A DNA stretch of 64,000 nt from JADJXV01 sp046328995 (GTDB taxonomy: Bacteria > Bacteroidota > Ignavibacteria > Kapaibacteriales > UBA961). Each line of letters opens with the position of its first letter. Position 1 is the stretch's first letter. The DNA lies in assembly GCA_046328995.1 (NCBI GenBank), contig JAXLVN010000003.1, positions 434,001 through 498,000 of the forward strand, written 5' to 3'. Both the position numbers and the translations under genes were made by a program. The notes below the pieces were generated by a model. That model worked only from the letters and a program-made list of their open reading frames with translations. It was not told where the DNA came from and did not search any database. Below, piece by piece: positions 15,675 to 24,811 of the stretch.

Positions 15675-18035
15675 TTATGAGCTGCTACGGAGCAGTTTTC
15701 GTGCTTCCCGTAAGCCATGCTCGATGGTTTCGGGTGGAATTTCCACCTCGAATCCCGTATGTGGCACACCACGCTGCTCGGCAATACGCCGCTTGACTTC
15801 AATAAATGCCTCTTCCGCCTCCTTCGGGCGTGCTAAATATAATAATGAATATGCCTTAAGATGCAATGCATACGACTGTTTCGGTGCTTTTTGGAGCGAA
15901 TAGTCCGCCCACGAAAGCGCCTCGGTAAATCGCTTGTCATTGCCGGCAATCTGAGAAAGCGTCGCTGCCGCACTTGCGGCAATCGTCGCCGATAGAGTAC
16001 CGAATTCTATCGCAAGCTTCAATGCCTGCTCGGCTTGTGTGGTGAGTTCCATACGGGCGAGCGTCTGCCCGAGTTGGAACCACGCATAGCTGTTTTCCGG
16101 CTCTTCCTGCACATGCGTAATGAGTAAGTCATAATTTCGCTTGACTTTTTGCTCCATAACTTCCCGGCTCTGATCATAGCCCAGATGATAAATTTCCACT
16201 TCACTCATGATGACCTGTCCGCCGAGCGCGAGAATAGATGGGGTGATTTGCTCGTGAACACGACCCTGGAAATGTATTTTCGGGTAGCCGTAATTTTTGA
16301 ATATTCGAGGGTAACTGCCACGATGAATTTCACTTACGCCTGAATTTTGTTTGTGCGGGCTCGTAATGATACACACAATTCCTCCGATTTCAGGCGGCAT
16401 TGATTCGAGCATCTTTCGCAGGTGCAGCTTTGCATCAGGATGAAGGCGCTCATCGGCATCGAGATAGAGGATCCATTGTCCGGTGCATTCCTTGAGTGAT
16501 GCATTCCGAGCTTCGGCAAAATCACCGGTCCATGGTTGTTCATAGACGGTAGCACCAAATGAACGTGCAATGCTCATGGTCGAATCAGTCGAACCTGTGT
16601 CGAGAATGACAATTTCATCGACCACGCCTTCGACGCTTTTGAGGCAATCAGCGAGATTTTTTTCTTCATTTTTGACAATCATACTCAGCGACAGCAATGG
16701 TCGTTTCGTCGGTGTGGCCGTACTACTCCGAGGTACCGACGGAGCGGTACTTTCTGCTGAAAAACGTACCGTGGGAAAACTATCAGACTGCGGCGGATGT
16801 GGCGTGGCGGGTGTCTGGTGTGAACGTTGGATCTGTATCCGGGTCAGATAATTACGAATATCTTCTCTCGTTGGCTCAAGACTGCATGCCCGCTGCAAGA
16901 GCTCTTCAGCACGTTCCAAATCATCGGCTTTCATAGCGCAATTCGCGCAACCAATGAGGCAGGAAATATCCAGTGGATTCGCCGCCAAACCCCGTAGAAA
17001 ATCCTGCTCGGCATCGTGCCACTGCCCGAGGGCTGCCTCGCTCCTGCCGATTCGAAAATGGATTTGTTCGATCGGAAGCTGATACTCACCTGCAATTTTA
17101 GCCAGCGGGTCACCTGCCGTACGCGCAGCAAGCAAAGCATGGTACGCACCAAGCGCTTCCTGATGTCTGCCGAGGGCAAAATTTGCCTCACCCATCACAA
17201 AGCAGGCAAGTGATTGATGTGGCAAGAGCGCAAGTGAACGTGACGCATAGTCGAGCGCGAGGGAATGCTCATGCTGCTGAAATGCTATAATTCCTGCATA
17301 ACAAAGCGCTTGTGGCAAATGAATGCTATTGTCCCCCGCAAAAGTAATTGCAGCGAGAATATCTGATGTTGCTGCTGCCGTATTACCGAGGGCAAGGTGT
17401 GTCTTTGCGCGATGAAGGTACGAATAGGCATGAGTCGGCTTTTGCAGAATGGCATTATCAAGCAGGGCAATATTTCGTTTTTGCTTTTCGAGCATCTCCT
17501 GTGGAGAGAGATTGTACCCTTCATGGCTGAACTGTATCGAAGATGTTGAAATAGTAAGGTGTTGGGCGAGAATGGATTCTAAGATCTGCTCATGAATAAT
17601 TCCTTCGAATCGAATTGCCGGATGATTGCGGAAGAGGCGCAGGAGAGAGCTCGAGTAGGTGTCGATACTCCCGTCTGAGCGCTTGGCATGGGAGCGAACA
17701 TCGATTAAAAAGCCGCCATCGGTCTCCGTGCTTGACCGGAGCGTGCGGAGAAGTTCGTCCGGATTGAGCAGACATTCGTCGGCATCGATACTGAGTATCC
17801 ATGGAAGCGAAGCCGCTGAGAGGGCTATATTTCGTGCATCGGAAAAGTCATTCTTCCATGGGTGATGGAGAATTTGGCAACCATACCGTGAGGCGATTGC
17901 ACATGTAGCGTCGGTCGAACCCGTATCGACGAGAATGATTTCACCGGCAACCTGCGCGACTGATTCGAGGCATTGCGCCAGCAATTTTTCTTCGTTTTTG
18001 GCAATTATACAGACCGAGAGTAGAGATTCATCCAT
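15675..18035 (-). CDS. Double GT2 glycosyltransferase with TPR domains
   Basis: 786 residues from MDESLLSVCIIAKNEEK. Layout: GT2 domain 1 (about 6-220, LSVCIIAKNEE, DTGSTDATC, SIDADECLL), TPR array (about 215-395), a Pro/Thr/Ser-rich linker (about 410-445), GT2 domain 2 (about 450-660, LSLSMIVKNEEKNLADC, DTGSTDSTM, YLDADERL), and further TPRs to the end. Each half resembles the SPBc2-like GT2-TPR proteins, so the gene is an internal duplication. GT2 enzymes use nucleotide sugars in the cytoplasm; the acceptor is unknown, with protein or cell-surface glycans possible. Confidence 0.9.
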   Translation of the reverse strand: MDESLLSVCIIAKNEEKLLAQCLESVAQVAGEIILVDTGSTDATCAIASRYGCQILHHPWKNDFSDARNIALSAASLPWILSIDADECLLNPDELLRTLRSSTETDGGFLIDVRSHAKRSDGSIDTYSSSLLRLFRNHPAIRFEGIIHEQILESILAQHLTISTSSIQFSHEGYNLSPQEMLEKQKRNIALLDNAILQKPTHAYSYLHRAKTHLALGNTAAATSDILAAITFAGDNSIHLPQALCYAGIIAFQQHEHSLALDYASRSLALLPHQSLACFVMGEANFALGRHQEALGAYHALLAARTAGDPLAKIAGEYQLPIEQIHFRIGRSEAALGQWHDAEQDFLRGLAANPLDISCLIGCANCAMKADDLERAEELLQRACSLEPTREDIRNYLTRIQIQRSHQTPATPHPPQSDSFPTVRFSAESTAPSVPRSSTATPTKRPLLSLSMIVKNEEKNLADCLKSVEGVVDEIVILDTGSTDSTMSIARSFGATVYEQPWTGDFAEARNASLKECTGQWILYLDADERLHPDAKLHLRKMLESMPPEIGGIVCIITSPHKQNSGVSEIHRGSYPRIFKNYGYPKIHFQGRVHEQITPSILALGGQVIMSEVEIYHLGYDQSREVMEQKVKRNYDLLITHVQEEPENSYAWFQLGQTLARMELTTQAEQALKLAIEFGTLSATIAASAAATLSQIAGNDKRFTEALSWADYSLQKAPKQSYALHLKAYSLLYLARPKEAEEAFIEVKRRIAEQRGVPHTGFEVEIPPETIEHGLREARKLLRSSS

Positions 18036-18141
18036 GAGAAACACGCATCGTAAAGATAGAACTAACAACTTGATTTATCAAAATTAACGAACATTCCGCC
18101 AATTAAAAAATATACTGTCCGAATGATGAAATTTGACCCAT

Positions 18142-18175
18142 AAAAAAAACCGCACAGATCGAATCTATGCGGTTT
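18142..18175 (-). terminator. Intrinsic terminator after tRNA-Pro
   Basis: On the minus strand an inverted repeat AACCGCATAGA / TCTGTGCGGTT with a short loop is followed by a run of eight T. It lies 11 bp beyond the tRNA 3' end and is the natural stop for that transcript. Confidence 0.85.
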
Positions 18176-18185
18176 GATTTGCTCG

Positions 18186-18259
18186 TCGGTGTGGCGGGAT
18201 TTGAACCCACGACCCCTACTACCCCAAAGTAGTGCGCTACCGGGCTGCGCTACACACCG
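18186..18259 (-). tRNA. tRNA-Pro (anticodon UGG)
   Basis: 74 nt cloverleaf: acceptor stem CGGTGTG/CACACCG with discriminator A, D-arm GCGCAGCCCGGTAGCGC, anticodon arm CTAC-TTTGGGG-TAG with UGG at 34-36, and T-arm GTGGGTTCAAATCCCGC. The 3' CCA is not encoded. Followed by an intrinsic terminator and preceded by a Bacteroidota-type promoter. Confidence 0.95.
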
Positions 18260-18271
18260 TTTTTTGCACCG

Positions 18272-18302
18272 CGAAAATACGGCTTACGGCGCGAACTACC
18301 AA
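18272..18302 (-). promoter_or_regulatory. Promoter of tRNA-Pro
   Basis: Minus strand: TTGG at 18302-18299, 19 bp spacer, TATTTTCG at 18279-18272 (one mismatch to TAnnTTTG), about 12 bp upstream of the tRNA 5' end. The geometry fits the Bacteroidota -33/-7 promoter. Confidence 0.5.
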
Positions 18303-18324
18303 GTTTTTGCATGGAAGGGTCGAT

Positions 18325-19218
18325 TTAATACTGTTTCTTTTTGTAATTGAGCACCTTGAGTGATTCAAAAAATTTCTCGACTTTGGGGATTGCTGACGGA
18401 GGATTAACATCAAAATACCAGAAGTTCTCGGTGTCACCGCGATTCATGCCAAGTTGCATAACACCCTGGGACTTATGCTCGGCGATGAGCCAGTTAACGA
18501 CGACTTTGTAGTTCAGGTTGTCCTTAAATCCGAACTTCTGCGTACGGTCAAAAAAGAAGGTCGGCTTGCCGCTCAGCACAGCCGTCAGTCGGAAGCCGTA
18601 TAATCCCCGATAATTGACCTGAGCGGTATCTGTCTTCTCGGAGACCGTACATCCAAGGATAATGGGGCGGTCTGCCGGCTCGAGTTCGCTGAGGCTTTGC
18701 AGCGCGAGAATCGTAGCAGCTTTGTGGTGTCCATGTGTCTCGGGGGTAGGCAAGAGACAGAATATATAGTCATACTTTTCACGAAGGATGAGTTCTTTGA
18801 GCTTTTCGCGAACCCATTTCACATTCCATACTTGCGTCAGTACCGTGTCGCAGTCTAGGGTATAATGGGTGTCTTTTTGATCAAAGAAATAGTAATTCCG
18901 GATACCGATAATTTTCCCGCCGGCCATGATTTCACGTTTGCGGATCGTGGGGAGGAGTTCGCGTCCTACCGCTTCATCGGTGAGCTCAGCACCATAAATA
19001 TCTTCAGCAAGGGTCGAATATTTAAACCCCGCCTCACCATTGGTGACAAGAGCGAGATCGACCTTGCCTTTAAGATCATGGGTAATTTTATACACCGACG
19101 CTGCAAATCCTGTTTCATCATCGGGATGCGCGGTGACGATCAGCACTTTAGGAGCATTCTCCGCAGCATGCGCTGAGAGGGAGACGAGAGCGAAGAGAAG
19201 GAGGAAGATTTTTTTCAT
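18325..19218 (-). CDS. Secreted PIG-L/LmbE-family deacetylase
   Basis: 297 residues with a signal peptide (about 1-19). The zinc-binding motif AHPDDE follows the first strand (about 32-37) and the distal metal histidine is in THGHHKAA (about 160-167). The family removes N-acetyl groups from GlcNAc-type sugars or related small molecules. An exported form suggests a periplasmic substrate such as a glycan or glycoconjugate. Not in an obvious operon; the next gene upstream is 116 bp away. Confidence 0.88.
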   Translation of the reverse strand: MKKIFLLLFALVSLSAHAAENAPKVLIVTAHPDDETGFAASVYKITHDLKGKVDLALVTNGEAGFKYSTLAEDIYGAELTDEAVGRELLPTIRKREIMAGGKIIGIRNYYFFDQKDTHYTLDCDTVLTQVWNVKWVREKLKELILREKYDYIFCLLPTPETHGHHKAATILALQSLSELEPADRPIILGCTVSEKTDTAQVNYRGLYGFRLTAVLSGKPTFFFDRTQKFGFKDNLNYKVVVNWLIAEHKSQGVMQLGMNRGDTENFWYFDVNPPSAIPKVEKFFESLKVLNYKKKQY

Positions 19219-19334
19219 AGGATGGAGGGATAGTTGTGGAAGTTATTGTACTTATAAATTAGATTCGTTGTTTAATTCTTTAAAATTGATAAAGTTATAT
19301 GAGGAAATGGAAGCAGAAATACTTAATACAGTTT

Positions 19335-20051
19335 CTAAAGTTTTCCACGCAAATGTAAAAAACCAAACCAACTCCACGAACCATCGACAAAGGAGTGGGT
19401 TTTCTCTCGAAAGCTAATGGTATAGGTATCTTTAGTCGTACCGAGATACGTATTATTCATATAGTTAAGTTCAAGTTCAAATTTACGGATTGTTTCAATT
19501 TGTTTTGAGGTTAAATATGAGGAATTAGAACTAAAAGTAGGATCATCCGATTGCCATTTTGCATAGTATTTACCCTTGCGTTTGTGGATAGTCAGGGTGT
19601 CAGATTCAAAATTAAAGCAACCACTGGTTTGCATTGTAATTGTATACCTTTCTTTGTCTTGCAATTGATCGATGATAGGAATGTACGTTTCTTTCTTATA
19701 ATCGAGCGAATCAGCGCAAATACTAGTATTATAAGACTTAAAGGTCGAAATATAGATTGTTTTGGATTCTTCTTTTTTATAAATTGATCTATAATGAATC
19801 GTATATAGTCCTGTATCTAAAGGGCTTAGAGTGTGAATCGCGTTCGTTCCATCGAGTGTTCGAAATGGCATGTTATTTTTTAAAACAATGATAGAATCAT
19901 ATAATAATGGAGGTATTCCAAAATATGACACCCTGTTATTGGTAATTTCAATCTGCAAGCTAGCATAAGGCTGACCTGTCGTAGACTTCATTCCCAGAGA
20001 GCTGAAAATTAATGCAACTAATAAAAACACTAGTATATTACAATTTTTCAT
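19335..20051 (-). CDS. Secreted hypothetical protein, AT-rich
   Basis: 238 residues, hydrophobic N terminus with a likely signal peptide (MKNCNILVFLLVALIFSSLG, cleavage about 26). The rest is beta-rich with many Tyr, Ser and Thr and ends KTHSFVDGSWSWFGFLHLRG. I do not recognise the family. The base composition is clearly more AT-rich than the flanking genes, suggesting a more recent arrival or weak codon selection. No RNA or repeat overlaps it. Confidence 0.6.
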   Translation of the reverse strand: MKNCNILVFLLVALIFSSLGMKSTTGQPYASLQIEITNNRVSYFGIPPLLYDSIIVLKNNMPFRTLDGTNAIHTLSPLDTGLYTIHYRSIYKKEESKTIYISTFKSYNTSICADSLDYKKETYIPIIDQLQDKERYTITMQTSGCFNFESDTLTIHKRKGKYYAKWQSDDPTFSSNSSYLTSKQIETIRKFELELNYMNNTYLGTTKDTYTISFREKTHSFVDGSWSWFGFLHLRGKL

Positions 20052-20131
20052 TTTGTAAATTGCTCATTGTATGACGATAAGTAAAGCTCGGTATAATAAC
20101 TGACATTCATACTATCAGTTTTCATCATGAA

Positions 20132-20157
20132 GCGACTTTTGCGACTTTTGCGTTAAA
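20132..20157 (+). repeat. Short repeat of the GCGACTTTTGCG type
   Basis: Tandem GCGACTTTT GCGACTTTT GCGTTAAA between two genes. A related string, CTTTGCGAAC...CTTTGCCGTTAAAA, is at 41182-41224. Both resemble a low-complexity intergenic element; no function is evident. Confidence 0.4.
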
Positions 20158-20169
20158 TTCTAAACACCC

Positions 20170-21171
20170 TCACCCCAAAATCGTCCTCCACGCCCCTATA
20201 ATATCCGCCTCTTCCTCTTCATGCGTATAACGCTCGCTCATGTATTCGGCTGCCGTTTTGGCTCGCGTTTGTAGAGCGGAAGGGTCGGTGTCATATTCTT
20301 TGAGAAGCTTTTCCATGACGGTAATAAACCCAATACTGTCATGCGCTTGCACGGGGAAGCTGAGTTCGGGAAGCATGAATTCCTGAGCGCCGTAGCCGTG
20401 ATATCCTGCCACAATACAACCGCACATCATCGCCTCTGCGGGAGGTAATTGAAAGCCCTCAATCGTTCCAAACGTCAGAAAAAACGCCGACTCACGCATG
20501 ATGCGCGCGACGTCGGGTTCCATGAGTCCGTCAATCGGCGCGAGCGTCCACCCCTTGAGCGCACCCTTGAATTTCAGCCCATTAATCACACGCTGAATAT
20601 CCATGAAATTCTTGCGCGGCATGAACGCAATTTGTTTCTTTTTCTTCGGTTCGTAATAATACTCATCATGGTTAATTCCCAAGTGGATACGGTGCACAGG
20701 ATGCTGCGGAAAGACGCCCTGAACGAAGGCGCGGTTATGTTCGGACACGACAAACGTAGCCAGCACATCAGGACTCAGATACGGCGTTTCAAGTCGTTCA
20801 ATCGCAAGCGGATGATGATCAAAAGTATAATGCGCGTTCTGATTGAGAATCACTTTTTTGAGCCGGCTGACATCGAGCCGTACTTTGCGGCGGATACCGA
20901 GGAAATCTTTTCGTTCCATCACCACTTCCCGGGCAGCATGCGCGCCATAAATCTCGGGAAGAACGATAAACTCGCTCTCAGCAAGCGTTTGCGGGGAGTA
21001 ATGAACGACAGGAGTCGAATTCTTGAACCACGTACAGCGAAAACCACGCTTCATGTGAAGCACAGCCGCCGAAATCCCATGTTTATTCAAAATATCAACA
21101 TGCCGGTACAGCACGCGGATACCGCCAATAGGAGAATTATCATCCGGACTAAGAACGAGTACCTGGGGCAT
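20170..21171 (-). CDS. Glycosyltransferase, GT4-like
   Basis: 333 residues, MPQVLVLSPDDNSPIGGIRVLYRHVDILNKHG at the N terminus, a glycine-rich first loop and a C-terminal half with FLTFGTIEGFQLPPAEAMMCGCIVAGYHGYGAQE, the E-x7-E-like nucleotide-sugar site of GT-B retaining enzymes. About 50 residues shorter than typical GT4 proteins. Substrate unknown; it stands alone between an AT-rich hypothetical gene and a 424-bp intergenic region. Confidence 0.8.
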   Translation of the reverse strand: MPQVLVLSPDDNSPIGGIRVLYRHVDILNKHGISAAVLHMKRGFRCTWFKNSTPVVHYSPQTLAESEFIVLPEIYGAHAAREVVMERKDFLGIRRKVRLDVSRLKKVILNQNAHYTFDHHPLAIERLETPYLSPDVLATFVVSEHNRAFVQGVFPQHPVHRIHLGINHDEYYYEPKKKKQIAFMPRKNFMDIQRVINGLKFKGALKGWTLAPIDGLMEPDVARIMRESAFFLTFGTIEGFQLPPAEAMMCGCIVAGYHGYGAQEFMLPELSFPVQAHDSIGFITVMEKLLKEYDTDPSALQTRAKTAAEYMSERYTHEEEEADIIGAWRTILG

Positions 21172-21595
21172 GGAAGAAAAGAAAGAGGATTAGTAAAGTA
21201 ACTATTTTGAATGTGTTAGACTGACTTAATTAAAATATCTTATTTGCGCTCGAAAATTAAAGCTGCGATGAGTCCAAAGAATTACTCTCACCAGTGGTGA
21301 GAGTAATGAGGAATCTAATATTTATTCTAACGTTGACACTCTAAAATTATAAGTACATACGGTTAAACCTTAGTAGAACGGCGTCAAGGTAAGAGAACAC
21401 CTTATTACCTTATCGTATAAATTCTAACTGGCCGGATATACTGATGTACTAAAAATAAGGTTGTTGTTCGGGGTGGAACTACTTGCTACTAAGGTTGTTA
21501 TGCGTATTCGTACGTATAAGTCTATTTCAACGAGTATAGAACTAACTTGTAGTAAAAAAACGGAACAACAATGCATTTTTTATTATTTACTTTAT
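21172..21595. other. AT-rich 424-bp intergenic region with a palindrome
   Basis: No gene with a supported start was seen. It contains a perfect 12-bp inverted repeat (21281-21307) and two loose copies of TAAGGTTGTT (about 21457 and 21492). The region is noticeably richer in A+T than its flanks and could be the remnant of a lost gene or a regulatory spacer. Confidence 0.5.
21281..21307. repeat. Perfect inverted repeat (12-bp arms, 3-bp loop)
   Basis: Arms ATTACTCTCACC and GGTGAGAGTAAT around AGT. No T-run follows on either strand, so it is not a standard intrinsic terminator. An operator or an RNA hairpin in the 5' leader of the glycosyltransferase are alternatives. Confidence 0.75.
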
Positions 21596-22963
21596 CTACA
21601 CCTTCTCCCGCTCAAACGGAAATTCACCCCGAATCTTCGCCTGCACGAAATACACCACAATGCCGCTTGCGAGCACAATCAAACCCCAAAAAGTAACTGG
21701 AATGTCGAGAATTGTGGTGGCCATTGTCGCGCTGAAGAGCCATATCCACAAGAGAATTGCCATGATAGCCGGCAAAGGATAGAGCCACATTTTAAAAGGT
21801 ATGCGATCGGATGACCACTTTTGCCTTAGGAGCATCACACCCACAGCGCCGCCGATGAATTGGATGATGATACGCATGGCGAGTATTGCGCTGATAATTT
21901 CTTTCATTTTGAACATCAAACTAAACACAAATGCTGTTCCACAAAGGACTAAGAGCGATACATACGGGAAATCTTTTGTCGGGTGTAATTTCGCAAAAAC
22001 TTTAAAAAATGCGCCTTCGACTGCCGCAGCATACGGAATCCGTGAATAGCCGACCACCACCGCAAAGAGCGACGAAAAGGCAATCAGCAGAATCAGCGCA
22101 GTCGCATAAAGAGCAGCTGTATGACCGTAGAGCCTTTCGATAAACGTGCTGACAATGAACTGCGAATTCTGGAGTTCCTGCCACGGCACGACGCCATACA
22201 CACTAAGATTCAAAGCAAGATAGAGAAAAGCAATGCCGATAATGGAGATAAAAATACTCCGCGGGATATTCTTCTCAGGATTGCGAATTTCGCCACCAAG
22301 ATGACAAACATTATAATACCCAAGATAGGAGTACACCGTTTTGACGGTCGCATTACCCAGAAGACCAAAAAATGCCCAGGAAAAATCGACCGAATTCTCG
22401 GGATAGGTAAAGGCAAGGGAAGAATTAAAATGCGTCGCTCCGCCGAAAATTAACCATCCCATTGTACCAAGGACAGCAGCCCAAAGCACAACGGATATTT
22501 TCCCGATATCACCGACTTTGCGATAGAGGAGTATCGTGATAAAAATCACTAAACCGCCCGAAAGCATTTTGGACTCGATGGGTGTTAATTCTACTAAATA
22601 ATTGAAATACATGGCAAATCCAATCGCACCCGAAGCAACCACAAGCGGCGCTTGGATAATCGTCTGCCAGATGAACAAAAAGGACATCAGCTTGCCCCAG
22701 CGATCGCGCCCAAAGGTCTCGCGGAGAAAGATAAAACTACCACCCGCCTGCGGCATTGCAGCGCCGAGTTCAGCCCAGACAAAGCCATCAACGAGCGCAA
22801 GCGCAGCGCCGGCAACCCATGCCCAAATCGCCTGCGGACCGGCCATAATCTGCACAACAATCGGAAGTACGACAAATGGTCCGATACCAACCATATCGAT
22901 CATATTTAAGGCGGTTGCCTGTATGAGGCCAAGTTCGCGGCGGAGTGCGGGTTTTGTGTTCAT
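21596..22963 (-). CDS. APC-family amino acid permease
   Basis: 455 residues, about twelve membrane helices. The N terminus ELGLIQATALNMIDMVGIGPFVVLP matches the helix 1 break (GIG) of the amino acid-polyamine-organocation superfamily, and GGSFIFLRETFGR and YYNVCHLGGEIRNPEKNIPRSIF are family signatures after helices 3 and 6. Substrate (an amino acid or amine) cannot be fixed from sequence. Encoded alone; downstream of the gene is the AT-rich gap. Confidence 0.88.
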   Translation of the reverse strand: MNTKPALRRELGLIQATALNMIDMVGIGPFVVLPIVVQIMAGPQAIWAWVAGAALALVDGFVWAELGAAMPQAGGSFIFLRETFGRDRWGKLMSFLFIWQTIIQAPLVVASGAIGFAMYFNYLVELTPIESKMLSGGLVIFITILLYRKVGDIGKISVVLWAAVLGTMGWLIFGGATHFNSSLAFTYPENSVDFSWAFFGLLGNATVKTVYSYLGYYNVCHLGGEIRNPEKNIPRSIFISIIGIAFLYLALNLSVYGVVPWQELQNSQFIVSTFIERLYGHTAALYATALILLIAFSSLFAVVVGYSRIPYAAAVEGAFFKVFAKLHPTKDFPYVSLLVLCGTAFVFSLMFKMKEIISAILAMRIIIQFIGGAVGVMLLRQKWSSDRIPFKMWLYPLPAIMAILLWIWLFSATMATTILDIPVTFWGLIVLASGIVVYFVQAKIRGEFPFEREKV

Positions 22964-23044
22964 ATTATGTTGAATATGCAGTTAATTAACGTGAATCGGA
23001 ATAACGATAGAGAGACATTCGAGAAGCCCGAATGGGCATCAATT

Positions 23045-23098
23045 TCAATAGCCACCGATTGCATCGATGGCTATTGATGTTCATCCCTTTCAGGGATG
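23045..23098. repeat. Palindromic intergenic repeat (TCAATAGCC type) plus a small hairpin
   Basis: TCAATAGCCACCGAT / ATCGATGGCTATTGA form 15-bp arms with one mismatch (23045-23077). Five bases on, CATCCC-TTTCA-GGGATG makes a second hairpin (23082-23098). The pair of hairpins lies between guaA and the permease. It resembles short dispersed palindromes of many bacterial genomes; no second copy was found in this window. Confidence 0.65.
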
Positions 23099-23203
23099 GA
23101 GCACGTTCAAACTCTATCGTGCATCCACTTAACGTATTTATTTTCTGTAATGTTATGCCGGAAAGTTCTCCCGAACTCACGTATTATATCCATTCCACCT
23201 CCA

Positions 23204-24745
23204 TCACTCCCACTCAATCGTCGCCGGCGGCTTGCTGGAAATATCATAGCAGACTCGATTGATGCCACGTACTTCGTTGATAATCCGATTGCTCATGCGC
23301 GCAAGTACTTCGTATGGCATGTGATACCAATCTGCCGTCATGCCGTCGGTGCTGGTCACCGCGCGGAGTGCGCACACATTTTCGTAGGTGCGTTCATCGC
23401 CCATGACGCCAACGCTTTGGACGGGCAGAAGCACCGCAAATGCTTGCCATATCGAACTATACAAGCCGGCAGTACGAATTTCCTCAAGGTAAATATCATC
23501 TGCCTTGCGGAGAATATTCAGACGTTCTTCGGTGATTTCGCCGAGAACGCGGATTGCGAGTCCGGGACCGGGGAACGGATGACGTTCGATGAACCATTCA
23601 GGAATGCCAAGCAGGCGACCGACATTGCGCACTTCGTCTTTGAAGAGTTCGCGGAACGGTTCGATAAGCGCGAGATTCATCTGCTCGGGCAGACCGCCTA
23701 CATTATGATGCGACTTAATCGTCACCGACGGACCCTTCACGCTAACCGATTCAATTACATCAGGATAAAGCGTGCCTTGAGCAAGGAATTTTGCATCGCC
23801 GAATTTCTTTGCTTCGACTTCGAAGACATCAATAAAGGTCTTGCCGATGATTTTACGTTTTTGTTCCGGATCGGCAACATTCGCAAGGCGGGAGAGGAAT
23901 AAGTCACTCGCATCGACCACATCTATACTCATTGAAAAATGTTCGCGGAAGAGCCGCTCGATCGTCGTACTCTCATCGGTGCGCATGAGTCCGGAGTCCA
24001 CGTGAATACAGTGTAATTGATCGCCAATCGCTTTGTGGAGCAGTACGGCAGCAACCGTCGAGTCCACACCACCGGAGAGCGCGCAGATCACACCGCCTGT
24101 GCCGACTTTAGATCTGATCTCAGCAAGTTGTGATTCTACAAATGCTTCCGCGTTCCAATTATCCGTACATCCGCAGATGATACGCACAAAATTGGAGAGG
24201 ATAGTCTTTCCTTCCTGACTGTGATGCACCTCGGGGTGGAACAGCGTGCCCCAGATGCGATGTTCTTTATGGCGGAAACAGCACAGGGGAGAAGTAGCAG
24301 TGTGGGCAATTACTTCGCACCCTGCCGCAAGCTGATTAATATGATCGCCATGACTCATCCACACAATACTGTGCGCACTGATATTCTGCAATAATGGATC
24401 GTCGTGGATGACACTCAGTTCGGCGCGTCCGAATTCACGATGATCAGACGCAATCACTTCACCGCCAAGCTGATAGGTAATTAACTGCGAACCATAACAG
24501 ATACCGAGAATCGGCACGCCAAGCTCATACACCGCCGTCGTCGAATGAGGCGCTCCCTCACCATACACACTCGCCGGACCACCCGAGAGAATTATTCCTT
24601 TCGGATGTAAAGAACGGAGCTTTTCAGCGGAAATATTAAAGGGATGAATCTCGGCATACACGCCGCACTCGCGCACACGACGCGCGATAAGCTGCGTAAC
24701 TTGTGAACCAAAATCGAGAATAATTATACGTTCTGAATGATACAT
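23204..24745 (-). CDS. guaA: GMP synthase (glutamine-hydrolysing)
   Basis: 513 residues from MYHSERIIILDFGSQ, the usual length; an upstream in-frame start adds nine residues and is less likely. Class I glutamine amidotransferase domain with GICYGSQ (catalytic Cys) and LFHPEVHHSQ (His and Glu), ATP pyrophosphatase domain with LSGGVDSTVAAVL, and the C-terminal dimerisation domain ending TIEWE. Converts XMP, ATP and glutamine to GMP. Ordinary family member. A long open frame on the opposite strand is a mirror of the coding sequence. Confidence 0.97.
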   Translation of the reverse strand: MYHSERIIILDFGSQVTQLIARRVRECGVYAEIHPFNISAEKLRSLHPKGIILSGGPASVYGEGAPHSTTAVYELGVPILGICYGSQLITYQLGGEVIASDHREFGRAELSVIHDDPLLQNISAHSIVWMSHGDHINQLAAGCEVIAHTATSPLCCFRHKEHRIWGTLFHPEVHHSQEGKTILSNFVRIICGCTDNWNAEAFVESQLAEIRSKVGTGGVICALSGGVDSTVAAVLLHKAIGDQLHCIHVDSGLMRTDESTTIERLFREHFSMSIDVVDASDLFLSRLANVADPEQKRKIIGKTFIDVFEVEAKKFGDAKFLAQGTLYPDVIESVSVKGPSVTIKSHHNVGGLPEQMNLALIEPFRELFKDEVRNVGRLLGIPEWFIERHPFPGPGLAIRVLGEITEERLNILRKADDIYLEEIRTAGLYSSIWQAFAVLLPVQSVGVMGDERTYENVCALRAVTSTDGMTADWYHMPYEVLARMSNRIINEVRGINRVCYDISSKPPATIEWE

Positions 24746-24811
24746 ATCTGCCTTAAAAATAGTAGAATACAAAAAATTTCATGAATTAATCGCGCGCTTT
24801 ATTCCTCACCC

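Noticed and set aside
23096..23902. Open frame on the plus strand across the 3' part of guaA
   Set aside because: Antisense mirror of guaA codons; no family resemblance.
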